Shown: positions 1-6,637, counted from the stretch's first letter. The stretch: 8,297 nucleotides of DNA from an uncultured Chloroflexaceae bacterium (GCA_937141995.1 CAKZQX010000107.1:1-8297), one strand, 5' to 3'. Translations and numbers: made by a program. Notes: generated by a model from the letters alone, not told the origin.

Positions 1-2258
1 CGTGCCCGCACGCGGCAGCTTGGTCGCTCATGAAAGCGCATACGCTCGCCCCACTCGATATAGTCCAGTACCCGCGTTCCGGCCAGGTCGGCCCGATCTA
101 CGTTGCACACCAGCAGGTGATAGCTTAATCGCTCCGGCTCAACCAGGATTGATCGGCACTCGCGTGGGCGGCGCAGCAGCGGCTTCAGGTAGTCGGGCTC
201 GATTCCCCAGGCGGCGCTGGTTGTCCGGCTCAGATGAAAAAAGGGGTTCGCTCCGGTTTTGATGCCAAAGCGCAGGTCGGCAATTGCCTGGAGCGGTACC
301 AGCCGCGCCCGGCACTTCTCCATAATCTGCCGGTAAATATCCGGCGAACGCAGATAGCGCCCGCCCCAGTGACCACTGCCGCTCCCCACCTGATCGAGAT
401 CGGCATAGGCGACGGTTCTAACGGTTGTCCGTGTTGTTGCGTTCCCCGTATCGGTTTGCGCCCGGGTACGCCAGTCGTTGATCCGGGCAAAGCCGGTGTG
501 GAAGAGTACAAAGGTGGCGGTGTGCCGGGGAGATCGGGAGCTAGTGCCGGTCTGGAGTAGCGTAATGGCTGTGTTGACCGCTGCGGCAGCGGCAAACGAG
601 CGTTCGGCGCGGGTATCGAAAATAGTACAATGATCCGTCTGCTCGATGATGGCGCGCTGGATGACCGCACCATAGGCGACATCGAGCCAGGCATTCGAGC
701 AGATGTAGCAGAGTGTTCCGCCGTTGCGCCGCGTCAGCGTTAAGCCGCGCAAAAAGAAGAAGACGTAGAGGTCCGCCGTTCCCCGGATCTTATAGCCGGT
801 CATGGCCTGGTAGAGCCGTTGCAGATCCCGCTTGCGCGTGGGCAGTCCCGCCGTGGTATAGGCCGGGTCGATCAACTCCTGCCGCAGGTAGGGCGGATTG
901 CCGATGATGATATCGTACCCCGGCGACGGCCGCTGAAATAACGCGGCAGCATCTACCGGCCAGTGAATATAGCGATCATTGTCCGGTCCGGATATTCCCG
1001 TTACCCCCAGGTGTTGTAAGATCTGCGCGCGCAGATGCGTCAGTTCTGTATTCAGGCTGCGATAAACTTGCGGGGCGTGGGCGGTGAAGGAGCGCCGCTT
1101 CAGGTCAATCAAGCGGCGCAGCATTCCGGCAACTTCCGGCGGAGCTACTAGCTGTCCCCCGTCCAGATCCAGTCGTTGCAGTGTGCCGCGCGCGTCAATG
1201 CTTACTGCGCTGCCGAGCGCCTCGCCTGCCGACAGATTGCCGGCAAGATTGGATAGTGATCGGGGGTACGCACACACGGCCAGCAGATCCAACCGGCAGC
1301 GCAGGCGGGCCAGTTCAATCGCCGCCGGATCGATATCGCTGCCGTAGATGCTCTGCCCCAGAATATGCGTTATGAGTTCAAAGTCGGTCTGGGGATCGGT
1401 TAACGCGGATCTCGCAATCGCCGCCTGAAATGGTGGATAGTCGCTCAAGCTCCGGCCCAGCCGGCGCATGTTGCGCGCGAGATGCCGTAGCATTGCCACC
1501 AGGAAGATTCCGGAACCGGCCGCCGGATCACAGACGGTTACGTCATGCAGCGCCGTATAGAGCTGTAGTGCCGCGGCCGGTGGTAATGGCGGCATGCTTT
1601 GCTCGTTGTACACCAGCGCGGCGATAGCTTCCGGGGCAACCTCGGGACAGCGTTGTTCCAGGTAGGCGCGGAGACTCTCGCGGCACATCAGGTTGACCTC
1701 GGCGGGGTGCGTATAGTAGGCTCCCTGTCCGTGCCGGTCGGCAATTAGTTGTTCATAGGCGTAGGCCAGCATATCCGGGAAGGACTGCTCCAGAGAATAT
1801 CGACCAGATTGACCGGGCGTGACGAGGGTAAAATCATACCGTTTCAACAGGTGTTCAAATACCAATGCCAGACTGTCGGTGTCCAGTGTGATCCGGTGGA
1901 TGTCCCATTCGGTAGGAATTGCCTGGAATTCCGCACTGAGTAGCCATCCGGTGTGGGTGCCGTTGTCATCCGGCGTGCCCCACAGCAGCGGTACAAGCTG
2001 GTCCTGCCAGTAAGTCTCAGGCGATTGCTGGAACCGCGCATACAGGTAATCGCGGTTGTTGTCCAGCCAGCCGCGCTGTTCGACACATTTCAAGAAGAAG
2101 AGCCGGTTGAGCAGCCACCCGGCAAAAGTCCGCCGCTGATCGGGGGGAAGGCCGCCGACGCCCGCCTGCAACCCGTCGGTGACCAGGCTGAGGGCGGTAC
2201 ACAAACTGGCAACGGCGCTAACCGGGTGTGACTTCAGCATAGATGAACTGTTGGACAT
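1..2258 (-). CDS. Eco57I-like adenine-N6 DNA methyltransferase (gamma class), 3' end off the window
   Basis: An uninterrupted frame of 752 codons starts at ATG 2258 and leaves the left edge without a stop, so the C-terminus is missing. The enzyme should transfer a methyl group from S-adenosylmethionine to N6 of adenine in a specific DNA site. Seen: an N-terminal helical part with LLNRLFFLKCVEQRGWL (49-65), typical of large Eco57I-type methylases; GAYYTHP (179-185, the usual YYTP-type motif); motif I DPAAGSGIF (244-252); GSDIDP (306-311); catalytic motif IV NPPY (454-457); DLYVFFFLRGL further on; then FGIKTGANPFF (from 664), which leads into the target-recognition part in this family. Motif order I to IV is the gamma order. 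The short N-terminus shows no PD-(D/E)xK nuclease, unlike single-chain type IIG enzymes. In-frame TAG TGA stops lie 24-29 bases upstream, and a promoter about 25 bases upstream supports this start. Family confidence is high; membership of a restriction, DISARM-like or orphan system is undecided. Confidence 0.9.
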   Translation of the reverse strand, partial: MSNSSSMLKSHPVSAVASLCTALSLVTDGLQAGVGGLPPDQRRTFAGWLLNRLFFLKCVEQRGWLDNNRDYLYARFQQSPETYWQDQLVPLLWGTPDDNGTHTGWLLSAEFQAIPTEWDIHRITLDTDSLALVFEHLLKRYDFTLVTPGQSGRYSLEQSFPDMLAYAYEQLIADRHGQGAYYTHPAEVNLMCRESLRAYLEQRCPEVAPEAIAALVYNEQSMPPLPPAAALQLYTALHDVTVCDPAAGSGIFLVAMLRHLARNMRRLGRSLSDYPPFQAAIARSALTDPQTDFELITHILGQSIYGSDIDPAAIELARLRCRLDLLAVCAYPRSLSNLAGNLSAGEALGSAVSIDARGTLQRLDLDGGQLVAPPEVAGMLRRLIDLKRRSFTAHAPQVYRSLNTELTHLRAQILQHLGVTGISGPDNDRYIHWPVDAAALFQRPSPGYDIIIGNPPYLRQELIDPAYTTAGLPTRKRDLQRLYQAMTGYKIRGTADLYVFFFLRGLTLTRRNGGTLCYICSNAWLDVAYGAVIQRAIIEQTDHCTIFDTRAERSFAAAAAVNTAITLLQTGTSSRSPRHTATFVLFHTGFARINDWRTRAQTDTGNATTRTTVRTVAYADLDQVGSGSGHWGGRYLRSPDIYRQIMEKCRARLVPLQAIADLRFGIKTGANPFFHLSRTTSAAWGIEPDYLKPLLRRPRECRSILVEPERLSYHLLVCNVDRADLAGTRVLDYIEWGERMRFHERPSCRVRA

Positions 2259-2282
2259 CCTTGTACCAGGCAGGCGATGTCC
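2253..2282 (-). promoter_or_regulatory. Inverted repeat pairing the methylase leader with its start codon
   Basis: In the minus-strand transcript GGACATC (2282-2276) can pair perfectly over 7 bases with GATGTCC (2259-2253), which contains the ATG. The 16-base loop carries the only ribosome-binding-like bases, part of ACAAGG directly before the ATG. The upstream arm begins about at the predicted transcription start, so folding in RNA needs a start slightly upstream of 2278; otherwise the repeat would act as a DNA-level operator. It may limit translation of the methylase; this is inference from base pairing. Confidence 0.35.
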
Positions 2283-2284
2283 TC

Positions 2285-2312
2285 ACTATACCGCGTTGCC
2301 GCGGGCTGTCAA
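2285..2312 (-). promoter_or_regulatory. Sigma70-type promoter of the DNA methyltransferase gene
   Basis: On the minus strand a perfect -35 TTGACA (2312-2307) is followed by 16 bases and a -10 TATAGT (2290-2285). The predicted start of transcription is near 2278, giving a leader of only about 20 bases before ATG 2258. This is the best promoter match in the window. The spacer between the two boxes is itself a dyad (see separate entry). Confidence 0.75.
2291..2304. promoter_or_regulatory. Dyad CCGCG-TTGC-CGCGG filling the methylase promoter spacer
   Basis: Perfect 5-base arms around a 4-base centre lie wholly between the -10 and -35 boxes of the methylase promoter. A protein bound here would block or bend the promoter, so it is a reasonable operator candidate. 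Short GC-rich dyads also occur by chance, so the regulatory role is inference. Confidence 0.4.
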
Positions 2313-2321
2313 GACATGTCC
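2313..2321 (-). promoter_or_regulatory. GGACATGTC element abutting the methylase -35 box
   Basis: Read on the minus strand, GGACATGTC contains the 8-base perfect palindrome GACATGTC and touches the upstream side of the -35 TTGACA. The hexamer GGACAT recurs on the same strand just after the -10 box (2282-2277) and inverted at the start codon (2253-2258). Position and recurrence suggest a binding site for a regulator of the methylase gene. Confidence 0.35.
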
Positions 2322-2371
2322 ATGTAAAGCGGTAGTGCGCATAAAAAATACGTAAGCAGTGAGCAGATTGG

Positions 2372-2400
2372 TTGCTCAAAGTACAAAGTACGCTTATACT
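2372..2400 (+). promoter_or_regulatory. Sigma70-type promoter of the sensor-kinase operon
   Basis: TTGCTC (2372-2377), a 17-base spacer and TATACT (2395-2400) make a good sigma70-like promoter in an AT-rich setting. Transcription would start near 2407, leaving a leader of about 200 bases before the kinase ATG at 2606. The spacer contains a tandem repeat of AAAGTAC. Confidence 0.55.
2378..2391 (+). repeat. Tandem AAAGTAC repeat inside the kinase promoter spacer
   Basis: Two perfect, directly adjacent copies of the heptamer AAAGTAC occupy most of the 17-base spacer. Paired heptamers are a usual binding arrangement for NarL-type regulators, so autoregulation by the downstream response regulator is possible, but the heptamer does not match the known NarL consensus. 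Confidence 0.4.
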
Positions 2401-2460
2401 GAAACATAATTTTAAACTATTTCGTTCATATAGTTTGTTTATGAAACCCGGCAGTTCGCG

Positions 2461-2488
2461 GCAGTCCGGTTGCTGCATCCGGATCTGC
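2461..2488 (+). promoter_or_regulatory. Bulged hairpin in the kinase leader
   Basis: GCAGTCCGG (2461-2469) can pair with CCGGA-t-CTGC (2479-2488) through nine base pairs with one bulged T and a 9-base loop. No T-tract follows, so it is not an intrinsic terminator. It may be a chance fold or a structural part of the long leader. Confidence 0.25.
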
Positions 2489-2589
2489 GTGCGTTTCGGC
2501 GATGCGATGGGGTAACGACAGCCAGGTTGTTGGTCTATCGAGTATTATACCTGTGTACCATATTTCCCGATATTGTTGCAATAGTTGCG

Positions 2590-2595
2590 AAAGGA
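2590..2595 (+). promoter_or_regulatory. Ribosome binding site that sets the kinase start at ATG 2606
   Basis: AAAGGA lies 10 bases before ATG 2606. The longer in-frame reading from TTG 2585 would place this site inside the coding region, and no Shine-Dalgarno-like sequence precedes that TTG. The ATG is therefore preferred. Confidence 0.6.
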
Positions 2596-2605
2596 TACGT
2601 CTGGC

Positions 2606-5600
2606 ATGCAACGCTCACGTATAACCAGCGCCGTACGTATCAGCCTGCTATATGCGGTTATCACCGGCCTCTGGATAGTCATCAGTGACTGGGTGCTTGG
2701 CATACTGATTGCCGACCCCGTACAGATGGCGTGGCTGCAGACCGTCAAGGGGCTGGGGTTTATCCTTGTTTCCACACTGGTTTTGTATCTGTTTTTGTAC
2801 CATGCACTGCGGGCGCGGAAACAGGCGGAAGCCCGTCACCACACCAGCGAAACCTGGTTATCAACCATTCTCAATATCACGGCTGATGCCATTATTACTA
2901 TCGATGAGAGGCAGCAGATCACGCTCTTTAATCAGGGCGCAGAACGCATCTTTGGCTACCGTCCGGAGACCATTCTCGGCCAGCCGATTGATCAATTGCT
3001 GGCCCCCGACACTGCCTCCACCTATCACCAGTATGTGGACAGCCTGACGCGGGTAATCGACCTGTATCAGCATGTGGATACGCATCTGCATATTCTAGCG
3101 CAGCGCAGTGAGGGTACGATCTTTCCGGCAGAAGTTTCGGTTGCCCCGCTGTATCCGCATTCACAAACACCTCTGGTTATTATCTTGCGCGATATCAGTG
3201 AGTACCAGCAAACCGCCGCCGAGCTTCACAAAGCGAACCGCAATCTGCGCACGCTGATTGAGATTAACCAGGCGCTGGCACATGCTACCCAGGAAACGGA
3301 ACTGCTGCGGGATACCTGTCGTATTCTGGTCAACTTTGGCGAGTACCGACTGGCGTGGGTCGGGTTTGTTGAACAGGATAACTTGCAGCATATCTGCCAT
3401 CTGGCGCAGGCGAGTAGTGCCGACCATACCGATGTTTCCACGGAGTTGATCCAGGAGCCGGTTGTGCCGGGGAGTGAGGCGATTAATAGCGCGCTACGCA
3501 CCGGAACACCCACGGTGATCCAGCATATGTTAACCGATCCGGCCATCAGTCGGTGGCATGCGGAAGCCGACCGGCATGGGTTTGCCTCGGCCATTGTTTT
3601 GCCCCTGAGCGATGATACACAACCATTTGGCGTGCTGGTGATCTATGCCGCTGACCCGGAGGCTTTTGAACCGGCGGAAGAGAAACTGCTGACGGAACTG
3701 GCAAATGATCTGGCCTTTGGCATCCGCGCACTGCGAGCACGGGTGCAGCATGAACGGGCCGAACGTGCGCTGCTTGAGCGGGAAGTACGCCTGCGTACGC
3801 TCTTCGACGAGACGTTAAACCCGATTATGGTAGTCAACGAATCCGGGCAGTATCTAGATGCGAACGAGGCGGCACTGGCCTTTCTCGAGTGTGATCGCGC
3901 GGAACTGCTACGCAAAGATGTCTGGGATTTTGCCGTACCTGACACGCTGGAGCAGCAGCAGCAGGAGCATACGCCGTTTGTGCGGCGGCGGACAATCGAG
4001 ACAACCTATACAATTCACGGGCGCATAAAGACGCTGCTGCTCAACATTGTGCCGGTCAGCGTTGCCGGTCAAACCATCCTCTATGGTATTGGACAGGATA
4101 TTACCGACCGAAAAAAGGCCGAAGAAAAATTGAAGAAAGAGCGCGATTTCATCTCGGCAGTGGTCGATACGTCCGGGGTGCTGGTGTTGGTGCTGAATAC
4201 GCAGGGGCAGATTGTGCGCTTTAATCCGGCGTGCGAGCACATTACCGGCTACACCTTTGCTGAGGTGCGGGATCAGCCATTCTGGGATATTTTTATTGCC
4301 CCGGAAGAGGTCGCGTCGGTCAAAGCGATGTTTGCCGGCATGCAAACGGGCGAGGCTCCCACCGAGTATGAGAGTTCCTGGCGAACCAGAGATGGCGAGC
4401 AGCGTATGATCGCCTGGTCAAATGCCGTTCTTCGCAATGATGTGGGTGCAATCGAATATATTGTCAGTACCGGCATTGATATTACGGTGCGTCAGTGGTG
4501 GGAGCAGGAACTGCGGCAGCGCAACTGGGAGTTGACCACGCTCAACACGGTAACGGCGGCGGTTAGCGGTTCGCTCGAAATTGCCGAGGTGTTTGGTATC
4601 CTGAATACTCTGCTGGCCGGGCAGTTGAATGTCGCCGGTGGGGCGCTCTTCTACTACGATCCTAACGACGATCAACTCTCGTTGGAGGCAAGCTGGGAAC
4701 TGCCGCAGCGTGCCGTCGATGCCTTCAAGACGTTGCCGGCCCACTCGTCCTACAATGAACGGGTGGTCCGGCGCAAAGAGATCTGCATTCAGGCGGATTT
4801 CCGCGAGGTTGATCTCTTTCTGGCGGTGGGCCTGGATGTTGATCGTCCCCGCTGGCAGAGTTACATGGGTATTCCGCTGGTGGCCCGTGGGGAAATTCAA
4901 GGCGTAGTAGATCTCTTCAGCCATGCGCCAACGCTGTTTCGGGAAGATCAGACCGATTTCTTCACCGTGCTGGGGCAGCAGGTGGGTGTCGCTATTCAGA
5001 ATGCCCGGCTGTTTGCCCAGGTCCGTACCGGGCGCGCCCGTCTGCAGTTGCTCTCCCAACGCCTGCTCGATACGCAAGAGATTGAGCGCCGCAATATTGC
5101 TCGCGAGCTGCACGATGAAATCGGTCAGGCGCTGACGGCGATGAAGATTAACCTGCATGCTGTGCAGCGTCTGGTTGATACATCCACGCTCGAGCCCTAC
5201 CTGGAAGAAAATATCAGCATTGTAGATCGTACCCTCCAGCAGGTGCGCAACCTCTCCCTCGACCTGCGCCCCTCGATGCTGGACGATCTGGGACTGGTGT
5301 CGGCCCTGCGCTGGTATGTTGATCGCCAGGCGCGGTTGGCCGGATTTGAGGCCCGGTTTACCGCCAATCTGGGCGATGCGCGCCTACCACCCGACCTGGA
5401 GACGGTCTGCTTTCGGGTTACGCAAGAAGCGCTCACCAATGTTGTTCGGCATGCCCAGGCCGGCAAGGTGCATGTTTCGTTGCGGCAGCGCGATGACACG
5501 CTGTTCCTGATCATCCGTGACGATGGCGTCGGGTTTGATGTGCGTCAGAAGCAGGCGCGGGCCATGCAGGGGGCCAGTTCGGGCTTGTTGGGTATGCAGG

Positions 5601-5734
5601 AGCGGGTACTGTTCGCCGGCGGGCATATGGAAATCACCTCTCGCCCGCAGCGTGGCACCGAGATCTGGGTACGCTTCCCATTAGCGACATGGATACCTTC
5701 AGTCGATCTGGATGAGAGGAGTTCGGCACAATGA
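2606..5734 (+). CDS. Membrane-bound multi-sensor histidine kinase (PAS-GAF-PAS-PAS-GAF-HisKA_3-HATPase)
   Basis: A 1042-residue sensor kinase that should autophosphorylate on histidine and pass the phosphate to the regulator encoded next to it. Domains by eye: two membrane segments (about 12-34 and 48-67) with a very short outside loop, so sensing is probably cytoplasmic or within the membrane; PAS1 (82-205, ending LRDIS); GAF1 (217-375); PAS2 (393-503, ending GQDITDR); a charged linker KKAEEKLKKER; PAS3 (515-627, ending GIDIT); GAF2 (643-805); HisKA_3 dimerisation with phospho-acceptor H836 in RELHDEIGQ; and a HATPase with the N-box asparagine at N945 (EALTNVVRHA), G1 DDGVGFD (D973) and G2 GLLGMQER (from 993). 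All catalytic boxes are intact. HisKA_3 kinases normally pair with NarL/FixJ regulators, which is what follows. The stop overlaps the regulator start by four bases, indicating translational coupling. The ligand is unknown; PAS1 resembles FixL in outline. Confidence 0.95.
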   Translation: MQRSRITSAVRISLLYAVITGLWIVISDWVLGILIADPVQMAWLQTVKGLGFILVSTLVLYLFLYHALRARKQAEARHHTSETWLSTILNITADAIITIDERQQITLFNQGAERIFGYRPETILGQPIDQLLAPDTASTYHQYVDSLTRVIDLYQHVDTHLHILAQRSEGTIFPAEVSVAPLYPHSQTPLVIILRDISEYQQTAAELHKANRNLRTLIEINQALAHATQETELLRDTCRILVNFGEYRLAWVGFVEQDNLQHICHLAQASSADHTDVSTELIQEPVVPGSEAINSALRTGTPTVIQHMLTDPAISRWHAEADRHGFASAIVLPLSDDTQPFGVLVIYAADPEAFEPAEEKLLTELANDLAFGIRALRARVQHERAERALLEREVRLRTLFDETLNPIMVVNESGQYLDANEAALAFLECDRAELLRKDVWDFAVPDTLEQQQQEHTPFVRRRTIETTYTIHGRIKTLLLNIVPVSVAGQTILYGIGQDITDRKKAEEKLKKERDFISAVVDTSGVLVLVLNTQGQIVRFNPACEHITGYTFAEVRDQPFWDIFIAPEEVASVKAMFAGMQTGEAPTEYESSWRTRDGEQRMIAWSNAVLRNDVGAIEYIVSTGIDITVRQWWEQELRQRNWELTTLNTVTAAVSGSLEIAEVFGILNTLLAGQLNVAGGALFYYDPNDDQLSLEASWELPQRAVDAFKTLPAHSSYNERVVRRKEICIQADFREVDLFLAVGLDVDRPRWQSYMGIPLVARGEIQGVVDLFSHAPTLFREDQTDFFTVLGQQVGVAIQNARLFAQVRTGRARLQLLSQRLLDTQEIERRNIARELHDEIGQALTAMKINLHAVQRLVDTSTLEPYLEENISIVDRTLQQVRNLSLDLRPSMLDDLGLVSALRWYVDRQARLAGFEARFTANLGDARLPPDLETVCFRVTQEALTNVVRHAQAGKVHVSLRQRDDTLFLIIRDDGVGFDVRQKQARAMQGASSGLLGMQERVLFAGGHMEITSRPQRGTEIWVRFPLATWIPSVDLDERSSAQ
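5714..5721 (+). promoter_or_regulatory. Ribosome binding site for the response regulator
   Basis: GAGAGGAG lies within the last codons of the kinase gene, 9 bases before ATG 5731. It supports that start and the ATGA overlap between the two genes. Confidence 0.7.
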
Positions 5735-6381
5735 CGACCATTCGGATAATCTTAGCGGATGATCATACCCTCGTGCGCGCCGGATTTCGCGCGCTGTTCC
5801 AGAGTATTGAGGGCATTGAGGTCGTTGCCGAAGCGAGCGATGGACGAGAAGCCCTGCGCCTGATCGGCGTTCACCAGCCCGATATCATCTTGATGGATAT
5901 TGCGATGGCCGGGTTGAATGGCCTGGAGGCTGCGGCCCGGGTGGTGCAGGAGTTTCCCCATGTGCGGGTCGTAATGCTGTCGATGCACGCAAACGAGGAG
6001 TATGTACTCCAGGCGTTGCGTGCCGGGGCCATGGGCTATCTGCTCAAGGATGCCAGCGTTACCGAGTTGGAACTGGCGATCAAGGCGGTTGTGCGGAACG
6101 AGACCTACCTCAGCCCGGCGGTCTCGAAGCATGTGGTGGAGTATGTGCAACGCATCGGTGGCGAACCGAACTCGCGGGAACGGCTGACCGCCCGTCAGCG
6201 CGAGATTTTGCAGTTAATTGCCGAGGGTCGCACAACACAGGAGATTGCCGGGACTTTGAATATCAGTGTCAAGACGGTTGAGAGCCACCGTGCCCAGTTG
6301 ATGGAGCGGCTTGACATTCACGACGTGGCCGGGTTGGTGCGCTATGCCATTCGTATGGGTGTAGTGACACCAAACGACTGA
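5731..6381 (+). CDS. NarL/FixJ-family response regulator
   Basis: A 216-residue DNA-binding regulator, the normal length for the family. The receiver domain (about 3-120) has the acidic pair D10/D11, the phospho-acceptor D56 in IILMDIAMAG, the switch residue S84 in VVMLSMHAN and the conserved K106 in YLLKDAS. A linker leads to a LuxR-type helix-turn-helix (about 148-212) beginning LTARQREIL with recognition helix ISVKTVESHRAQLMERL. It should be phosphorylated by the kinase encoded immediately upstream, dimerise and bind promoter DNA. Every receiver active-site residue is present, so a phosphorylation-dependent mode is expected. Targets are unknown; candidates in the window are its own operon promoter and the palindrome at 6524-6535. 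Confidence 0.97.
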   Translation: MTTIRIILADDHTLVRAGFRALFQSIEGIEVVAEASDGREALRLIGVHQPDIILMDIAMAGLNGLEAAARVVQEFPHVRVVMLSMHANEEYVLQALRAGAMGYLLKDASVTELELAIKAVVRNETYLSPAVSKHVVEYVQRIGGEPNSRERLTARQREILQLIAEGRTTQEIAGTLNISVKTVESHRAQLMERLDIHDVAGLVRYAIRMGVVTPND

Positions 6382-6411
6382 TATAACAAACGACCATACC
6401 CGCTGGTTGCC

Positions 6412-6455
6412 AACCGGCCGAACAGCGCTGCCGGAGCGCGCCGGTTCATCTTTTT
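6412..6455 (+). terminator. Nested-hairpin intrinsic terminator of the two-component operon
   Basis: Thirty bases after the regulator stop, AACCGGC (6412-6418) pairs with GCCGGTT (6440-6446). Inside this, GCGCT (6425-6429) pairs with AGCGC (6435-6439) around a GCCGG loop. The bases CATC and then TTTTT (6451-6455) follow. The stem is strong and GC-rich with a short T-tract, so this is a good rho-independent terminator candidate. A separate perfect inverted repeat GGTTG-C-CAACC (6405-6415) overlaps the 5' arm and could compete with it. Confidence 0.65.
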
Positions 6456-6481
6456 GTTGTGCCGGTTCATCCTTTTGTTGT
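6440..6481 (+). repeat. 21-bp tandem duplication of the terminator 3' arm and T-tract
   Basis: Two directly adjacent 21-base units (6440-6460 and 6461-6481) differ at one position (T versus C inside the T-tract). Each starts with GCCGGTT, the 3' arm of the terminator stem, and ends with a T-rich stretch and GTTGT. The second unit therefore supplies a second possible 3' arm for the same 5' arm. Confidence 0.85.
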
Positions 6482-6523
6482 AGTTCTCTTAAGGTATCTC
6501 CCCAGCGGCTTCCAGGGTTCTCC

Positions 6524-6535
6524 CGGTAGCTACCG
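6524..6535. promoter_or_regulatory. Perfect 12-bp palindrome CGGTAGCTACCG upstream of the small gene
   Basis: The palindrome is perfect across all 12 bases and lies about 115 bases before the small gene, roughly where a -35 box or a regulator site would sit relative to the promoter candidates at 6547-6575. It is not followed by a T-tract, so an operator is more likely than a terminator. The protein that binds it is unknown; the NarL-type regulator encoded just upstream is a candidate. Confidence 0.45.
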
Positions 6536-6543
6536 CCCGCCGG

Positions 6544-6575
6544 TTGTGCTATGCTCTACGCAGGTCTAGTAAAAT
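6544..6575 (+). promoter_or_regulatory. Weak promoter candidates for the 72-residue protein gene
   Basis: Two imperfect options exist. One is an extended -10, TGCTATGCT (6547-6555), with no -35 match because that position is occupied by the palindrome. The other is TAAAAT (6570-6575) with TTGTGC (6544-6549) 20 bases upstream, which is longer than normal spacing. Either leaves a leader of about 70-90 bases. A poor core promoter next to a palindrome is consistent with activator dependence, but this is inference. Confidence 0.25.
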
Positions 6576-6637
6576 GTGTTTCTCAGAGACTTGCAAGCGT
6601 TGTTGCTATGACAATGCATTTGAGAAGAACGAGCAAT

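Larger units (their letters stand above)
2259..2605. other. Divergent intergenic control region (347 bp)
   Basis: The region separates the leftward methylase gene from the rightward sensor-kinase operon and is more AT-rich in its middle (about 2339-2450) than the genes. It holds two oppositely directed promoters about 60 bases apart, several dyads on the methylase side and a long untranslated leader on the kinase side. No convincing small gene was found: the overlapping frames lack ribosome binding sites and coding character. Confidence 0.7.

Noticed and set aside
234..560. Plus-strand open frames inside the methylase gene (for example 2-262, 234-560, 1953-2231)
   Set aside because: They are antisense to a frame with intact methylase motifs from 2258 to the left edge, have no ribosome binding sites and no recognisable domains.
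2218..2478. Minus-strand open frame crossing the intergenic region and the methylase start
   Set aside because: It is out of frame with the methylase, has no start signals and spans the promoter elements of both divergent genes.
2585..2605. Seven-codon N-terminal extension of the kinase from TTG 2585
   Set aside because: It would place the AAAGGA ribosome binding site inside the coding sequence and has no such site of its own; ATG 2606 followed by MQRSRITS and the first membrane segment is the natural start.
3949..3966. CAG repeat coding for a short glutamine run in the kinase (EQQQQE)
   Set aside because: Four glutamines in a PAS loop are ordinary and the codon run is too short to count as a microsatellite of interest.
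4418..5158. A 246-codon minus-strand open frame
   Set aside because: It is the antisense shadow of the PAS3 end, GAF2 and HisKA part of the kinase, with no start signals and low-complexity Gln/Leu-rich content expected from reverse reading of this codon usage.
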